DNA of 64,000 nt from Phaeosaccion multiseriatum (lineage: Eukaryota; Ochrophyta, other classes), in contig OZ218953.1 of the NCBI GenBank assembly GCA_965112735.1, forward strand, positions 930,001 to 994,000, read 5' to 3'. Positions 49,764-61,999 of this stretch are shown here, in pieces. The position numbers and the translations under genes are program-made. The notes under the pieces are model-generated. The model ran no database searches. It had not been told where the DNA came from and saw nothing but the letters and a program-made list of their open reading frames with translations. Position 1 is the first letter of the stretch; every line of letters begins with the position of its first letter.

Positions 49764-51714
49764 GGTGGTAGCAGTTCGTCTCGCTGGTCCCTCTCCCTCG
49801 CCCTTTCTCTCCCCTCCCTCCCTCTCTCCCGGTCTCCGCCCCGGTCGCCGCCCCTACCGTACGACGAGTAATCCCTCCCTCCTCTACTACCACGCTCTCG
49901 CTCTCTCTCTCTCTCCCTGCTCCTGCTCCTCTTGGATCCCCTCTTCCTGCCCCTGTCCCTGCTCCTACTTCTGCTCCTCCGATGCCTGCTGCTCCTGCTG
50001 CTGCTGCTGCCGCCCCCCCCCTCCCCTTCCCCGTCGTCCATCCTCCTGCTCCCTCCTTCACCGTCCCCTCCTGTTCTCTCCTTCCTTCCCTCCTTGACTC
50101 TATCAGACGGCGATGAAACCCCCTCGCCGGTTTTTGGCGTTTCGCCTTCCCCTCTTGCCGGCAATGCCTTCTCCTCTTCCTTCCTCCCTCTACCACCACC
50201 ACCACCACTACCCTCCGCCTTCCTCGCTTCTGCTGCGGCGTGTAAAGATGGCTGCGGAGATGGGCCGTTGCGCACCCCCGCCTCGGCCGCAGGAGGCGTA
50301 GAAGCAGTGTTTGCGGCTATGCGGTCTCCTGTGCCGCCCGCTGCCACTTTGACTTTGCTATTGTCTTCTGTGCTTTGGGGGGCCGCACACACGGCATTCC
50401 CTGCAGCTGCCACTGTCACTGCCGCTGCCGCTGTTGTCGCCGTCGCTGCTGCTGCCGTCACTGCAGCAGCTACCGCCTGGCTCTTCTCCTCTCTCTCCTC
50501 CCTCTCCCGGTCCTCCACTCTCCTCATCTTGCTCCCATCTTTGAAAATACTGTACTCCGCCAGCGGCTCAATCCACTTGGCCTTTCTGCTCGTGCGTGTG
50601 GCGGCGGTACCCTCAACAGCATCACTCTCGCCCGTCTTCTTTTCCTTCCCTTCCTCCTCCTCCTCCTCCTCCTCCTCCTTCGTGACGTACAGTGCCAAGA
50701 TTGTATTGCAAATGACTCCCATTTCCTCAAAGTCCGCGCTGAAAAGCTCCCACCAAGGTGGAGAGGAGGGCAGGGCGATTTGCAGCACGCGGCTCGCCAG
50801 GTAGATGGCCGCACAGGCAATCACCTTTCCGTGGGCAGGGGCAGGGGTAGGGGCGCAGGCACATTCCGTGGGCAGGATGGGCAGGGACATTCCGTGGGTA
50901 GGGGCAGGGGCAAGGGCAGAGACAGAGACAGACAGGCAGGACACAGGCAGGCATGCAGGCAGGACAGAGGCAGGGAGGACACAGGCAGGCAGGGAGGACA
51001 GACAGGCAGGCATGCAGGCAGGACAGAGGCAGGGAGGACACAGGCAGGCAGGGAGGACAGACAGGCAGGCATGCAGGCAGGACAGAGGCAGGGAGGACAC
51101 AGGCAGGCAGGGAGGACAGACAGGCAGGCATGCAGGCAGGACAGAGGCAGGGAGGACACAGGCAGGCATGCAGGCAGGACAGAGGCAGGGAGGACACAGG
51201 CAGGCAGGGAGGCAGGACACAGGCAGGCAGGCAGGACACAGGCAGGCAGGGAGGACAGACAGGCAGGCAGGCAGGACACAGGCAGGCAGGGAGGACAGAC
51301 AGGCAGGCAGGCAGGCAGGTAGAGAGAGAGGTGGGGATCGAAAGTAGTGCCCCACGGGTCGGAGGGGAAGTAGCAGCGGAGCGGAGAGAAGGAACAAAGA
51401 AAAGATGCGGGAGGGAGAGGAGGGAGAGGAGGGGGACAAGAGGGAGGGGCATCCAGTGAGGGATATGCAGCGAGGCTTCATTTCCACGGAGGGGAAGGGG
51501 GGCTCTTATTCTATATGCGTGAGGGAGGGGAGGGAAGGGCGCTTCACTTTCTTGAGCGAGTGAAGTCCTTACCTCTGCTCTATATCTCAGGCACAGGTCA
51601 GTCCGAAGGCTGTCGTTGAGGTAATTCCAAGCCGTTTGAATGGCATTCTCCTCCAGATCGAGAATCTGAGTGGGCAGGAGACGAGAGTGGGGGTGCGGGG
51701 GAGGAGAGGAGGCA

Positions 51715-51769
<55 letters not shown>

Positions 51770-53385
51770 AGAGCAGTGAGTTACTCTAGCCATACGTGAC
51801 AAGTCCAGCTAAGCCAAAGCCAAGCCAAAGCCAAGGCAAGAAGGGAAGGGGGGGGGGGAGTTAAGCCGAGTCCAGGCAAGCCAACGAGGCAGAGCACGGG
51901 ATGGAACAAATCTCGACGAGAGTCGTTCCTCTCCATCTTCTCTCTTCCTCCCCCCCCTTTCTCCCTACCTCCCTCCCCCCCCCCCCCCTCTCTTCCCCTC
52001 CCTCTCTCTCCCTCCTCCCTCCCTCCCTCCCTCCCTCCCCCTTCCCTCTCTTCCCCCCTCCCTCCCTCCCTACCTCCCTCCCTCCCTCCCCCCCTCTCCC
52101 CCCCCCCCATCTCTCGCTCAGCACGGACGGACCTTGACGTAGTAGAGAATGAACTTGTGGGGGTGGTCCATGATGTTGTAAAAGCCAAAGCCGAGCTCCT
52201 TCAGCACGTGTTTTTCTGTAACCGTCATGGCGCGCTTGAGCTCATCATACACCACCGACGGTACTATGAGAGGTATCAACGGCAGCCCTCGCCGGCGCTG
52301 AGGACCGGACAGACGGACGGACGGACGGGGGGGGGAGGGGGGAAGGCGAAGAGGGAGTGGGGGTGGACGAGAAAGACACAGGGGTGGGTGTGAAGAAAGG
52401 AATGGGAGGGAAGGAGGGACGGAAGAAGGGAGAAATAGCAAGAGGAGCTGGGGTTGGTTAGGTGGGGGTGACCGCCACGACGGCATCTGTGTCATGAAAG
52501 GGCGAGGGAGGTCCATGGAAGTTCCACACATGGTACAGAATGAGAGCCTCAACCCCCCCCCCCCCCATCTCCTTTCCCTCCCTCCTCTGCACCTACCTGA
52601 TACAGTCTGTGGAACACCAGCACCACCTCCCTTGTTCGCTTAGGGCACTCTTCAATCTTTGTGGCCAGCAGCGTGCAGCCCATGGCGGCTGAGAAGGCGT
52701 CGAAGCGGTGCAGGCCTGATGGTAGGGAGGGGGGGGTGGAGGGTGGAGGTGAGGCAGGCATGGATGGCTACAAGAGGGAAGACAGAGCTGCTGCAAGCGG
52801 GAGAAGTCTACTGTACAGAGGGAGATGCGCGGAGATGCGCTGTTGGGCGGGAGACAGAACAAGTCAATCACTCATCCTTCGTCATAGACGTAGCTGCCTT
52901 CCTCGACCAGCTGGAGTACTCGAGAAAGTGCTTGTGCTGACGCTTATGGGGTAAGTGCGGGTGGTGTGCTCACAGGGCATGGTACCTTTTCTGTAGAAGA
53001 AGCGTTGCAAAATGGTCTGCGCAGTGCACATGACCACCTGCGGACAGCGCAGCAGAATGCCCGCCTCCGCGCACAGCTCGCAGCCCCACACACGGTGCGC
53101 CCTCTCCTCCTCCCGGGTCAGACCGCCCGTGAGCGACGGAGGCTCCTCCAGAACGTGGCTCGGCAGTATGACGGTACGGTGCCACTCCTTCTTCTCCTTG
53201 ACGGTCAGCTCCTCCACACCTTTCAAGGGCTCCAGCACAGCGCTACTATCGGCCCCATTCGAAGCGGCTGTATCCACCAACGAGGAGCTTGGGCCTCCCT
53301 CCGTGACAGCAGGAATCGCAGCAGCGGGGAGGGGCGAGCGCTTCGGCGGCTTGCCCTTGCCCCCGTCTGCCTCACTCGGCGGCAT
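49493..53385 (-). CDS. Cyclin L-type cyclin with C-terminal RS domain (5 exons)
   Basis: Exons (minus): 53385-52986, 52715-52597, 52297-52133, 51665-51573, 50824-49493. They total 2109 nt (702 aa), in frame. First cyclin box: RCPQVVMCTAQTILQRFFYRK joined to FDAFSAAMGCTLLATKIEECP, then VLKELGF...HPHKFILYYV. Second box: ENAIQTAWNYLNDSLRTDL and ACAAIYLASRVLQ. These are characteristic of cyclin L, partner of CDK11-type kinases in pre-mRNA splicing and transcription. The tail has RSRSRSRDRGRKR-type RS dipeptides and long Gly, Gln and Glu runs encoded by triplet repeats, consistent with nuclear speckle targeting. The first Met is at 53385; the track frame extends only one codon further upstream. 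Cyclin L is divergent from CFAP54, with TATA-like elements facing each way. Confidence 0.93.
50840..51320. repeat. ~59-62 bp minisatellite in cyclin L intron 4
   Basis: Units of CAGGCAGGCATGCAGGCAGG and GACAGAGGCAGGGAGGACA are repeated about seven times, then degenerate to GGCAGGCA. The open frames on both strands are shadows. Confidence 0.92.
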
Positions 53386-53440
53386 CAATTATATCTAACT
53401 CCACAGGTCGAAGTCTCCTCCTCTATGGGCTGCTTTTTTC

Positions 53441-53453
53441 CTCTTATATATCC
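53441..53453 (-). promoter_or_regulatory. TATA-like element of cyclin L
   Basis: Reads GGATATATAAGAG on the minus strand, 56-68 bp upstream of the cyclin L start codon, preceded by CTGGAGG. Confidence 0.6.
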
Positions 53454-53729
53454 CCTCCAGGAGGCTCGCCCGAGGCAAAGGCAATTCCCAAACCGACTTT
53501 TTGTGGGTCGCTCCTCCTCTAGGACGAGCGCTTATTCGCGAACACAATCAGAATGAATACCTCCGCAACAACAGGAGGGGACGGGAAGCAGCGGTTGTCG
53601 GCCTTTCTCTCGGAGACGAGATTGATGGCCATCGGCTGCCATCGACTTGTCTGTCTGCTGCCATCTCTCGTAACCGAATCGAGGGATCGATCGAAACTGA
53701 TTTGTTTTACGCGCCTCCTCTCTGGAGGA

Positions 53730-53742
53730 GGATATATAAGAG
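53730..53742 (+). promoter_or_regulatory. TATA-like element of CFAP54
   Basis: The same 13-mer GGATATATAAGAG on the plus strand, 36-48 bp upstream of the ATG at 53778 and preceded by CTGGAGGA. Its position argues that the frame's earlier ATG at 53553 is not used. Confidence 0.6.
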
Positions 53743-53777
53743 ACTTACGGAGAAATACAGACCGGGAGGGGGACGCG

Positions 53778-56700
53778 ATGCCGTCCGCCGCCGAGTCAGA
53801 GACGGTGGAAGAGACTGTGGCCAAGTTCAATGCCACCTTCGAGGACAAGGTGGTGCGGCTCGTGGAGGAGAGGGGGGGCGCCCTTCAGTCGGCCCTCTCC
53901 GTGTCGCTCACCGCGCAAGGAGAGTGCGTGCGAGACCCTCCGCGCCTACTCACGCAAGAGGTTGGCGGGCAGGAGGAGATTGCGGCCGCCGTGAGTAGTC
54001 TGCTGTACTGGCTTCCGATCAAGCTGCCGGCCTTGGAGGCCGCTCGTGTGGCGCTTCGCTACGGCGCGCAACTGGAAGAGCGCGCAGAGCTCACATGTGC
54101 ACGCGAGTGCTTCTATCGCTTCGCCAAGAACACGGCTCACGCTGTGCGGCAGCAGGAGCAGGCTGCCGCTAGCGGTGGGGGGGGGGGTGCAAAGAAGAAG
54201 AGAAAGGCAGCAAGAGGAGGGGCAACAGCAGCAACGGGCGGGGAGGCAGCCATCGATGATGCCTTGTGCATTGAGGTGCAGGCTGAGCTTGGTGAAGCCG
54301 CAACCCTCATGCGCCAAGCCCTGGCGAAGGACCCGCACGTCCGTCAGCCTCTGACCTTGCACCGCTTGCTGAGTTGTTTGCGCATGGAGCAAAGCGCGCT
54401 GCAGCAGCTCCTGGACAGGCGTCGAGAGTCCGGAAGTGACGCATGTGAGCGTCGCATCGCGTGGCTGCTGCTGAGGGGGACGACGCTGGTGTACGAGGGA
54501 GCGGAACCCCTCAGCGCCATGGGCTTTGGTGCTTCTGTGGTGGAGTTTCTGGTGTACGCCTTGCTCTCCATGCAAGCCTTTGTCCACCTCAGCACCGTGC
54601 AGCACCTGCCCTGGAGGATGAAGCTCACCTGCGCCATCGCCTACTGCTACGAGGCCTGTCAGCAAGTGCCCAACGCGGTTCGGAGCATACAGCACGCCAG
54701 AGACAAGGTCGCCGAGTTGCGTGCCCAAGAGGAGATGGACCCTCCGCTGACCCCAGTCATCGAGGCCTCTCTGACAGCCGCGGAGGAGGATCTTCGCGTC
54801 CTAACCTTCAAGTACGCTTTCCTCTCCAAGTGGGGCGGAGGGGCAGAGTCCCATGGGGGGCTGGGGGCGGGCATGGCAGTGGATGGCACGGAGCGGAAGC
54901 CGCTTCAGTCTCGCAAGAGTGAGGTCCCGAGCGAGGACACAGGAGGGACAGGGGAAGTGACGACCAAGGAAGTGGAAGACATGTTGAGAGAGATGCTACC
55001 CAATGGGCAGAGCTGGGCACGCGCCCTGCTCGAGCTGCTCAGCAGCCCCCTTTCGTCCGAGGACAGGTCCTCATCCTCAGCGATGGGGAGTCCAAGACTG
55101 GGGGAAGCTGCTGCCAAGGCTATAGCTGACACTGTCGTCAACATCTTGCGACCGCCCAAGAAAAAGAGGGACCGCGAAGTGGCGGCAGCAGCAGCGGCGG
55201 CGGCAGAAGCTGAAGCCGCAGCCGCAGCAGCCGCGGGGAAGAAGGGTGGCAAAGGAGGCGTGAGCAAAGCTGCGGTGCAACAGCAACAAGAGGAAGAGGA
55301 AGAGGAAGATGAGGAGGACGAAGAGGAGGAGGAACAACTCGTGAAGGAGGGCCACCCCCTCACCGCCACCATGCAGGTGATGGTAACGTCGTCTTTATCC
55401 TGCCTCGGGTGTCCCTTTGTTACGTCGCCTTGTAGCTCGGCCCCACGTGTTGGTGATACAACCTCCCGTTAACGTCACCTTGTCCCTTGGTTTGTTGAGC
55501 ATACATGTTTTGTTAACGTCGTCTTGTCCCGTTAAACCATGCCCTGCCCGCAGGTAATGCTCATGCGCGAGCTTGACCGTCACGGACAAGTGGAGGCCAA
55601 CCACGCGCTGGAGCCGCAGACCAGGGCCCTTCTGGACCTCACAGATGACATGAGTGGAAAGGACTATGACCTCTACTTGCTGGAGCTGCTTATGTTCAGC
55701 AAGCGAAGGCTCCTGAGGGATTGGGAGAATGTTGTTGTCCCGAAGAAGCCGAAACAGGAGCAGCCGGAGCAGTTGGTGATACAGCAGAGAGGCAGGCGAG
55801 GCAGCGGTAGTGGCAGCGGTGGCGGTAGCAATAGTAGCAGTCCTGAGAGAGGAGGGTCTCTGTCGAAGGAGCAGGGGGAAGGGCGGGCAGCGAGGAGGAA
55901 TGTGCTGGAGAGGAGGAAGTCCAGGCTGCCTAAGCTTATGCCGTTGAAGGACATCAAGGAGGCAGATGACCAACAGGTGAAGGAGGGAGGGGAGGGGAGG
56001 GGAGGGAAGGGAAGGGGAGAAGTGGGGCCTGACACAGCCTTGCCGGTGAAGGCTGCTTGCTTACCTGCCTCGCCTGCCTCTCTGCTGTATCACCAACTGC
56101 TCCGGACATCGCTTGCGTGCCTCATCTCATGGGGTTTCAACATGGAACACAGCAACTTCACTTGCAAGGGCACTCAACACCCCCCCTGGGGGGGGGGACA
56201 AGGCACCCATTCCGTCCCCTCTTCTCCTCCCACCACCCACCCATCCGCGCAGGGCCTCTCCCCTCTTGTAGTAACACACGCTCGAAGACATCTAACCTGC
56301 CCCCCTTTGTGTTGCTTGTTTTGTTTCTTTTCGGACCTCTCTTCCCCTCTCCTCCCCTCCCCTCCCCTCCCCTCTCCTCTCCTCCCCTCCCCTCCCCTCC
56401 CCTCCCCTCCCCTCCCCTCCCCTCCCCTCCCCTCTCCTCTCCTCCCCTCCACTCTCCTCTCCTCTCATCCCCTCCCCTCTCCTCTCCTCTCCTCTCCTCT
56501 CCTCTCCTCTCCCCTCCTCTCCCCTCCCCTCCCCTCTCCCAATGACTTAATAATCAGATGCGGCCAGAGATAATGCAGCTTCGTTTGGGCTTCGGAGGCA
56601 AGCTGCGCCGCCCCGTGCTGCTCAACCATCTTCACAGGCTGGCGACGCTTATCCGACAGTGTGTGTTCGGATCGCTCCAACGCGTCAAGGCCCTGCGTCC

Positions 56701-57063
56701 TGATGTGCTCAACGCCGCTGCTTTGGACATGTGGGATCCTTACCTTGTGCAAGTGCTAGATACTATGGACAATATGCCGGCGGAGGTACGAGATGCACGA
56801 GGGAGGAGGGAGAGAGGACACGTCGGTGTGCTTCGCTCCGTTGTGGAGGTCTCAGAGACACAAGCACTCCCTCTCTCTCGCGCGCGCTCTCTCTCTCACA
56901 CACACACACACGTACACACACTCTGTCTCACACGTACACCCACGCACCCACCCACCCACACACGCACCACCCCTTAACACCCCCCCTTTTCATCCCCCCC
57001 CCCCCCCACCACACACACACACACACACACGCAAACACACACACACACGCACACACACATATA

Positions 57064-57103
<40 letters not shown>

Positions 57104-57295
57104 TACACCCCCCCACCCACCCACACACACGCACACACACATATACACCCATCCACACACACACACACACACGCACACACACACACATACACACGCACAC
57201 ACACATATACACCCACCCCCCCCCCCCCACACACACACGCACACACACACACACATACACACGCACACACACATACACCCACCCACCCACCCACC

Positions 57296-57334
<39 letters not shown>

Positions 57335-58786
57335 ACACACACACACACACACTCACACACACACTCACACACACCTCAGGAGCCGATGGACTCGGGCGTG
57401 CAAGCAACTGTGCTTGAGTGCGTGGAAGCTGTGCACTTCGCTCTGTGGGCGGGGGACAGCGACGACATTGCACTGAGAGCAACAGTGGGCCTACGTCTGG
57501 CCATACTGCTCGCTGACTTCAAAGGTACGGAGGGTTGGGGTGGCGGTGGGTGGGGGGCACGATCGGGGACTCAGGCTGGGCTGTCGGTGTTGTAGAGGTC
57601 ACGGTGGTGTGGGCGGACTCAGTTGGGCGGACTTCTAGCCGACTTGAAACGTCGAGGGGGTGGGGGTGGGGATGGGTGAAACGCTTACCTGTTAATAGAT
57701 GAGGTGGAAACTGTGGAGATGAGCAAGCGATAACCGCGCCACCCCCGCGAGTGGGGGGTGGGGCCGCACAATCAAGCAGCCATCCGGCCAACCAACGAAC
57801 CAACCTCACCAACCAAACAACCAACCACAGCAGCTACACCGCCCAGCTAAGTATTCCTCCCTCCCTCCTTCCTTCCTTCCTTCCTTCCTTCCTTCCTTCC
57901 TTCCTTCCTTCCTTCCTTCCTTCCTTCCTTCCTTCCTTCCTTCCTTCCTTCCTTCCTTCCTTCCTTCCTTCCTTCCTTCCTTCCTTCCTTCCTTCCTTCC
58001 TTCCTTCCTTCCTTCCTTCCTTCCTTCCTTCCTTCCTTCCTTCCTTCCTTCCTTCCTTCCTTCCTTCCTTCCTTCCTTCCTTCCTTCCTTCCTTCCTTCC
58101 TTCCTTCCTTCCTTCCTTCCTTCCTTCCTTCCTTCCTTCCTTCCTTCCTTCCTTCCTTCCTTTCTTCCTTCCTTCCTTCCTTCCTTCCTTCCTTCCTTCC
58201 CTCCTCCTTCCCTCCTCCCTCCCTCCCTCCCTCCCTCCCGCCCTCTCTCCCTCCCTCCCTCCCCCCCAACCACACCAACCCACCTCCCACACCAACCAAC
58301 CAACCAATATCAGTGGATCGACGCAAGTCAGTGGCAGTGCTGAGGAGCAGCCTGGCCGCTGTGGAAGAGGCTCGCAGCTCTCTCACCTCCCCTCTGACCT
58401 TCTCCCTTCGAGACGGGGCGGACAGATCAGCCCTCTCCCAGAGCTCCATCACTACGCGTGTCAGTCAACACACCTTCGATGCCTCCTGCCCCGGGGGTGC
58501 CGGCCAGAGTCAGGGACAGGGTGAGGGCCTTAGGCCTGGGGCAGGAGCTGGGCCAAAGGTGACGGGTGGTGGTGTATTCGGTAGCGCTTCTCTTGCCGAT
58601 CCCCTCCTTCAGCACTTGGCGGCTCTGCAGACAGATTTGCAGTGCACTCTATACAGAGTGGAGCTGGAGATGGGGCGCCAACTCATGAGGCAGCAGGAGG
58701 CGCACAAGAAGCGACTGATACATCAGAAGAAGCACAGGACACAGAGCCCGGCGGCGGCGGGTGGTAAGGGGAGTAGGGATGCCACG

Positions 58787-58817
<31 letters not shown>

Positions 58818-61769
58818 GAGGAGGAGGAGAAGGGGGACAAGAGGGGAGTAGTGGGTTGTTGAAGGGCAGCACCAATGTGCAGTTCGGAGTGGGGGGTGGA
58901 CTCGGTCAGTCTGGGGCGGGAGTGCTTCGTCTTGACGAGGACATGGGTGGGACGGCGAGGCCCATCGGAGGAGGAGGAGGGGGGGGGGGAGGAGGAGAGG
59001 AGGAGGTGGCGACGCCTGGAGGAGGTAGAGCTCCACCCAAGTCCGCTTCGGTAGTGGCGGGCACGAACGCTCTCCTCACGGTGGCGGGGGGCACCACGCT
59101 CATCGACAGGCCTGCCTCGGAGGACGTACAGCAGTTGGTGGTACAGCAGCAGTCGCAGCGGCAGCACTCGTGTGGCAGTACGGAGTCTCGCCTCGTGCGA
59201 GAGGTGAAGCGCAACCCATATTCCAAAGCGCTGCTGTTGTGTGCCATGGCCAAGCTCCGAGCCGACAAAGCCTCGAGTTACGCCCTCCTCAGAGACGCGA
59301 GGGATGCCTTACTTGTGGCGGAGGAGCAGGAGAGGGTTTTGCTCGACCACTCAGCTCGTTGCTCGGCCCCGTGCGACGGGGAGGAGGAGGGAGGAGGAGG
59401 AGGAGGAGGAGGAGGAGGAGGAGGAGGAGGCAGTGTGAGCAGCGGTGTGAGCGTTGGTGGTAGCGGCGACGGCGGGGCGGACGTCGCTTCCCCTTCCCGA
59501 CCTCGGCCTTCCACAGGGCCTCCTGGGGCGCCCATTCTCTTTACGCGGAGCCACAGCGCCATCACCGTCCAGCCCGTGCCCTTTCTCGCTGCCCCGCGGC
59601 CAGACAGAGGAGGGGACAAGGGGGGCAACAACACCACCACTACCACCACCAACAACAACAACAGCAATAGTAATAGTAGCAGCAGTAGCGTGAACCAGCC
59701 CCCCGCCACAAGTGGTGGAGGCATGGCGACGGCGACGGTGGCGGACAAGGTGTGTGTGTACGCCAAGCCTGCAGGCGCCGGAACCAGCGTCAGCCTCAAC
59801 GCCACTGACTTTCCCGGCACGGGCATTCCCATCCCCTATGATCCCGTGACGGGGCGGTGTGGAGTCGCCACTGTGCATAACTTGCCTCCAAATGACGACT
59901 ATGTATTCGCGGTGGCGGCCTTCGACGCCGAGGGAAAGGTGCTGGGGGGGGGCATTGGTCTCACCTCAGAGGTCCCGGTGCTTGCCGCTTGCCCGCTGCC
60001 TCTGCCGTTGTGCTGGGCCTACCTCGCCAGGACGGCACTCGGATTGGGCTGCTTGAAGGTGGCGGAGGAGGCGGCAGGGGAAGTCTACAAGGAGATGGTG
60101 AGTGAGGGAGTGAGACTGAGTGAGTGAGGGAGTGAGTGAGTGAGTGAGTGAGTGAGTGAGTGAGTGAGTGAGTGAGGGAGTGAGTGAGTGAGTGAGTGAG
60201 CGAGTAGGTGGGTGGGTTGGGAGGGTGGGTGGGCTGGTGGGCTGGTGGGCTGGGGGGCTGGGGGGTGGGTGAATGGGTAAGTGGGTGGTGAGTGAGTGAG
60301 TAATTGAGTGAGTGAGTAATTGAGTGAGTGAGTGAGTGAGTGAGTAAGTGAGTGAGTGAGTGAGTGAGTAAGTGAGTGAGTGAGTGAGTGAGTGAGTGAG
60401 TGAGTGAGTGAGTGAGTGAGTAGGTGGGTGGGTTGGGAGGGTGGGTGGGCTGGTGGGCTGGTGGGCTGGTGGGTGGGTGAATGGGTACGTGGGTGGTGAG
60501 TGAGTGAGTAATTGAGTGAGTGAGTGAGTGAGTGAGTAAGTGAGTGAGTGAGTGAGTGAGTAAGTGAGTGAGTGAGTGAGTGAGTGTGTGAGTGAGTGAG
60601 TAGGTGGGTGAGTTGGGAGGGTGGGTGGGCTGGTGGGCTGGTGGGCTGTGGGGTGGGTGAATGGGTAATGGGTGAGTGAGTGAGTGGGTGAGTTAGTGAG
60701 TGAGTGAGAGATCGAGTGAGTGGGTGACTGAATGAGTAAGTGGGTGAGTGAGTGGGTGGGTGAGAGGATGAGTGGGTGAGTGAGTGAGTGAGTGAGTGAG
60801 TGAGTAGGTGGGTGGGTTGGGAGGGTGGGTGGGCTGGTGGGCTGGTGGGCTGTGGGGTGGGTGAATGGGTAATGGGTGAGTGAGTGAGTGGGTGAGTGAG
60901 TGAGTGAGTGAGAGATCGAGTGAGTGGGTGACCGAATGAGTAAGTGGGTGAGTGAGTGGGTGGGTGAGAGGATGAGTGGGTGAATGAGTGGGTGAGTGAG
61001 TGAGTGAGTGAGTGAGTGAGTGAGTGAGTGAGTGGGTGAGTGGATGAGTGAGGGAGTGCGTGGGTGAATCAGTCAGTGTGTGGGCGGGTGAGTGGGTGAG
61101 TAGGTGTGAGGGGGTATGTGGTTGGTTGGTCGGGTGGACGGCTAAGTGAGTGAGTGAGTCTCTCCGCCCACCCTCCCTCCACCCCACCCAATCCACCCAC
61201 CCAACCTAACTCACCCAGCCTACCCCACCCTCTATCCTGACACCCCCCCGTCCTCTTGTCCTGACACCTCCTGCCCCGTATATTATACACATAATGTATT
61301 GTACCCACGCACACACCCGCATCAGGTCTCCACCTCCCGCCAAGCTCTCGAAACGGACCTCTCTCTAGGCTGGCAGAGTAACCCTGTGCACGCCCACTGC
61401 CTGAGGGCCTCCCTCATTGACAGAGCATCTCCAGCGGTGCTGCAGGCCTTTGTGCAAGCGGCCTTTGTGCTGGTGGACACTGTGGACCATCCGGCCATTG
61501 AGGAGGACATTAGAGGACGACGACGACGACGAGGAGGAGGAGGAGGGGCGAGAGAAGGGGGAGGAGAACCAGGAGGTAGTAGGCTGCCCCGAGATACCCA
61601 GGTGCGGCGGCTCCTATGCCTGAAACGGGTGGTGCTGGCGGTGGAGGTATGTGCTCTCCTGCAGGACTGGGACATGCTTCAGCAAGGGGTGTGGAGGGCC
61701 TTCCACTACCTTCTACCTCTCCTCAGCCTGCCCAGCGGAGTCGCCAAGTATGTCTTCCAGGTAGGTGTG

Positions 61770-61801
<32 letters not shown>

Positions 61802-61968
61802 CGTGTGTGTGCGTGTGTGTGTGTGAATGTGTGAACTTCCCATAGCTATATATTAAAGTTGCGTAACCCTCCCTATGTCCCTCCCCACTCCTCTCCTCCT
61901 TGCCCCTCTATTTTTGTCCCTTGGTGTCCTATCCACTGCCATCCTCTCCCACTCCGGTCATTTCGGTG

Positions 61969-61999
<31 letters not shown>

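Noticed and set aside
50821-51347. Plus-strand frames with GREDTGRQ repeats and minus frames with CLPACL repeats
   Set aside because: Both are products of the minisatellite in cyclin L intron 4. The flanking cyclin exons splice across it in frame.
53553-53777. Upstream extension of CFAP54 from ATG 53553
   Set aside because: The extension spans the TATA-like element at 53730 and has no family similarity, so the ATG at 53778 is preferred.
57751-58524. FLPS/KEGR repeat proteins of 150-260 aa
   Set aside because: They are translations of the (CCTT)n microsatellite in CFAP54 intron 4.
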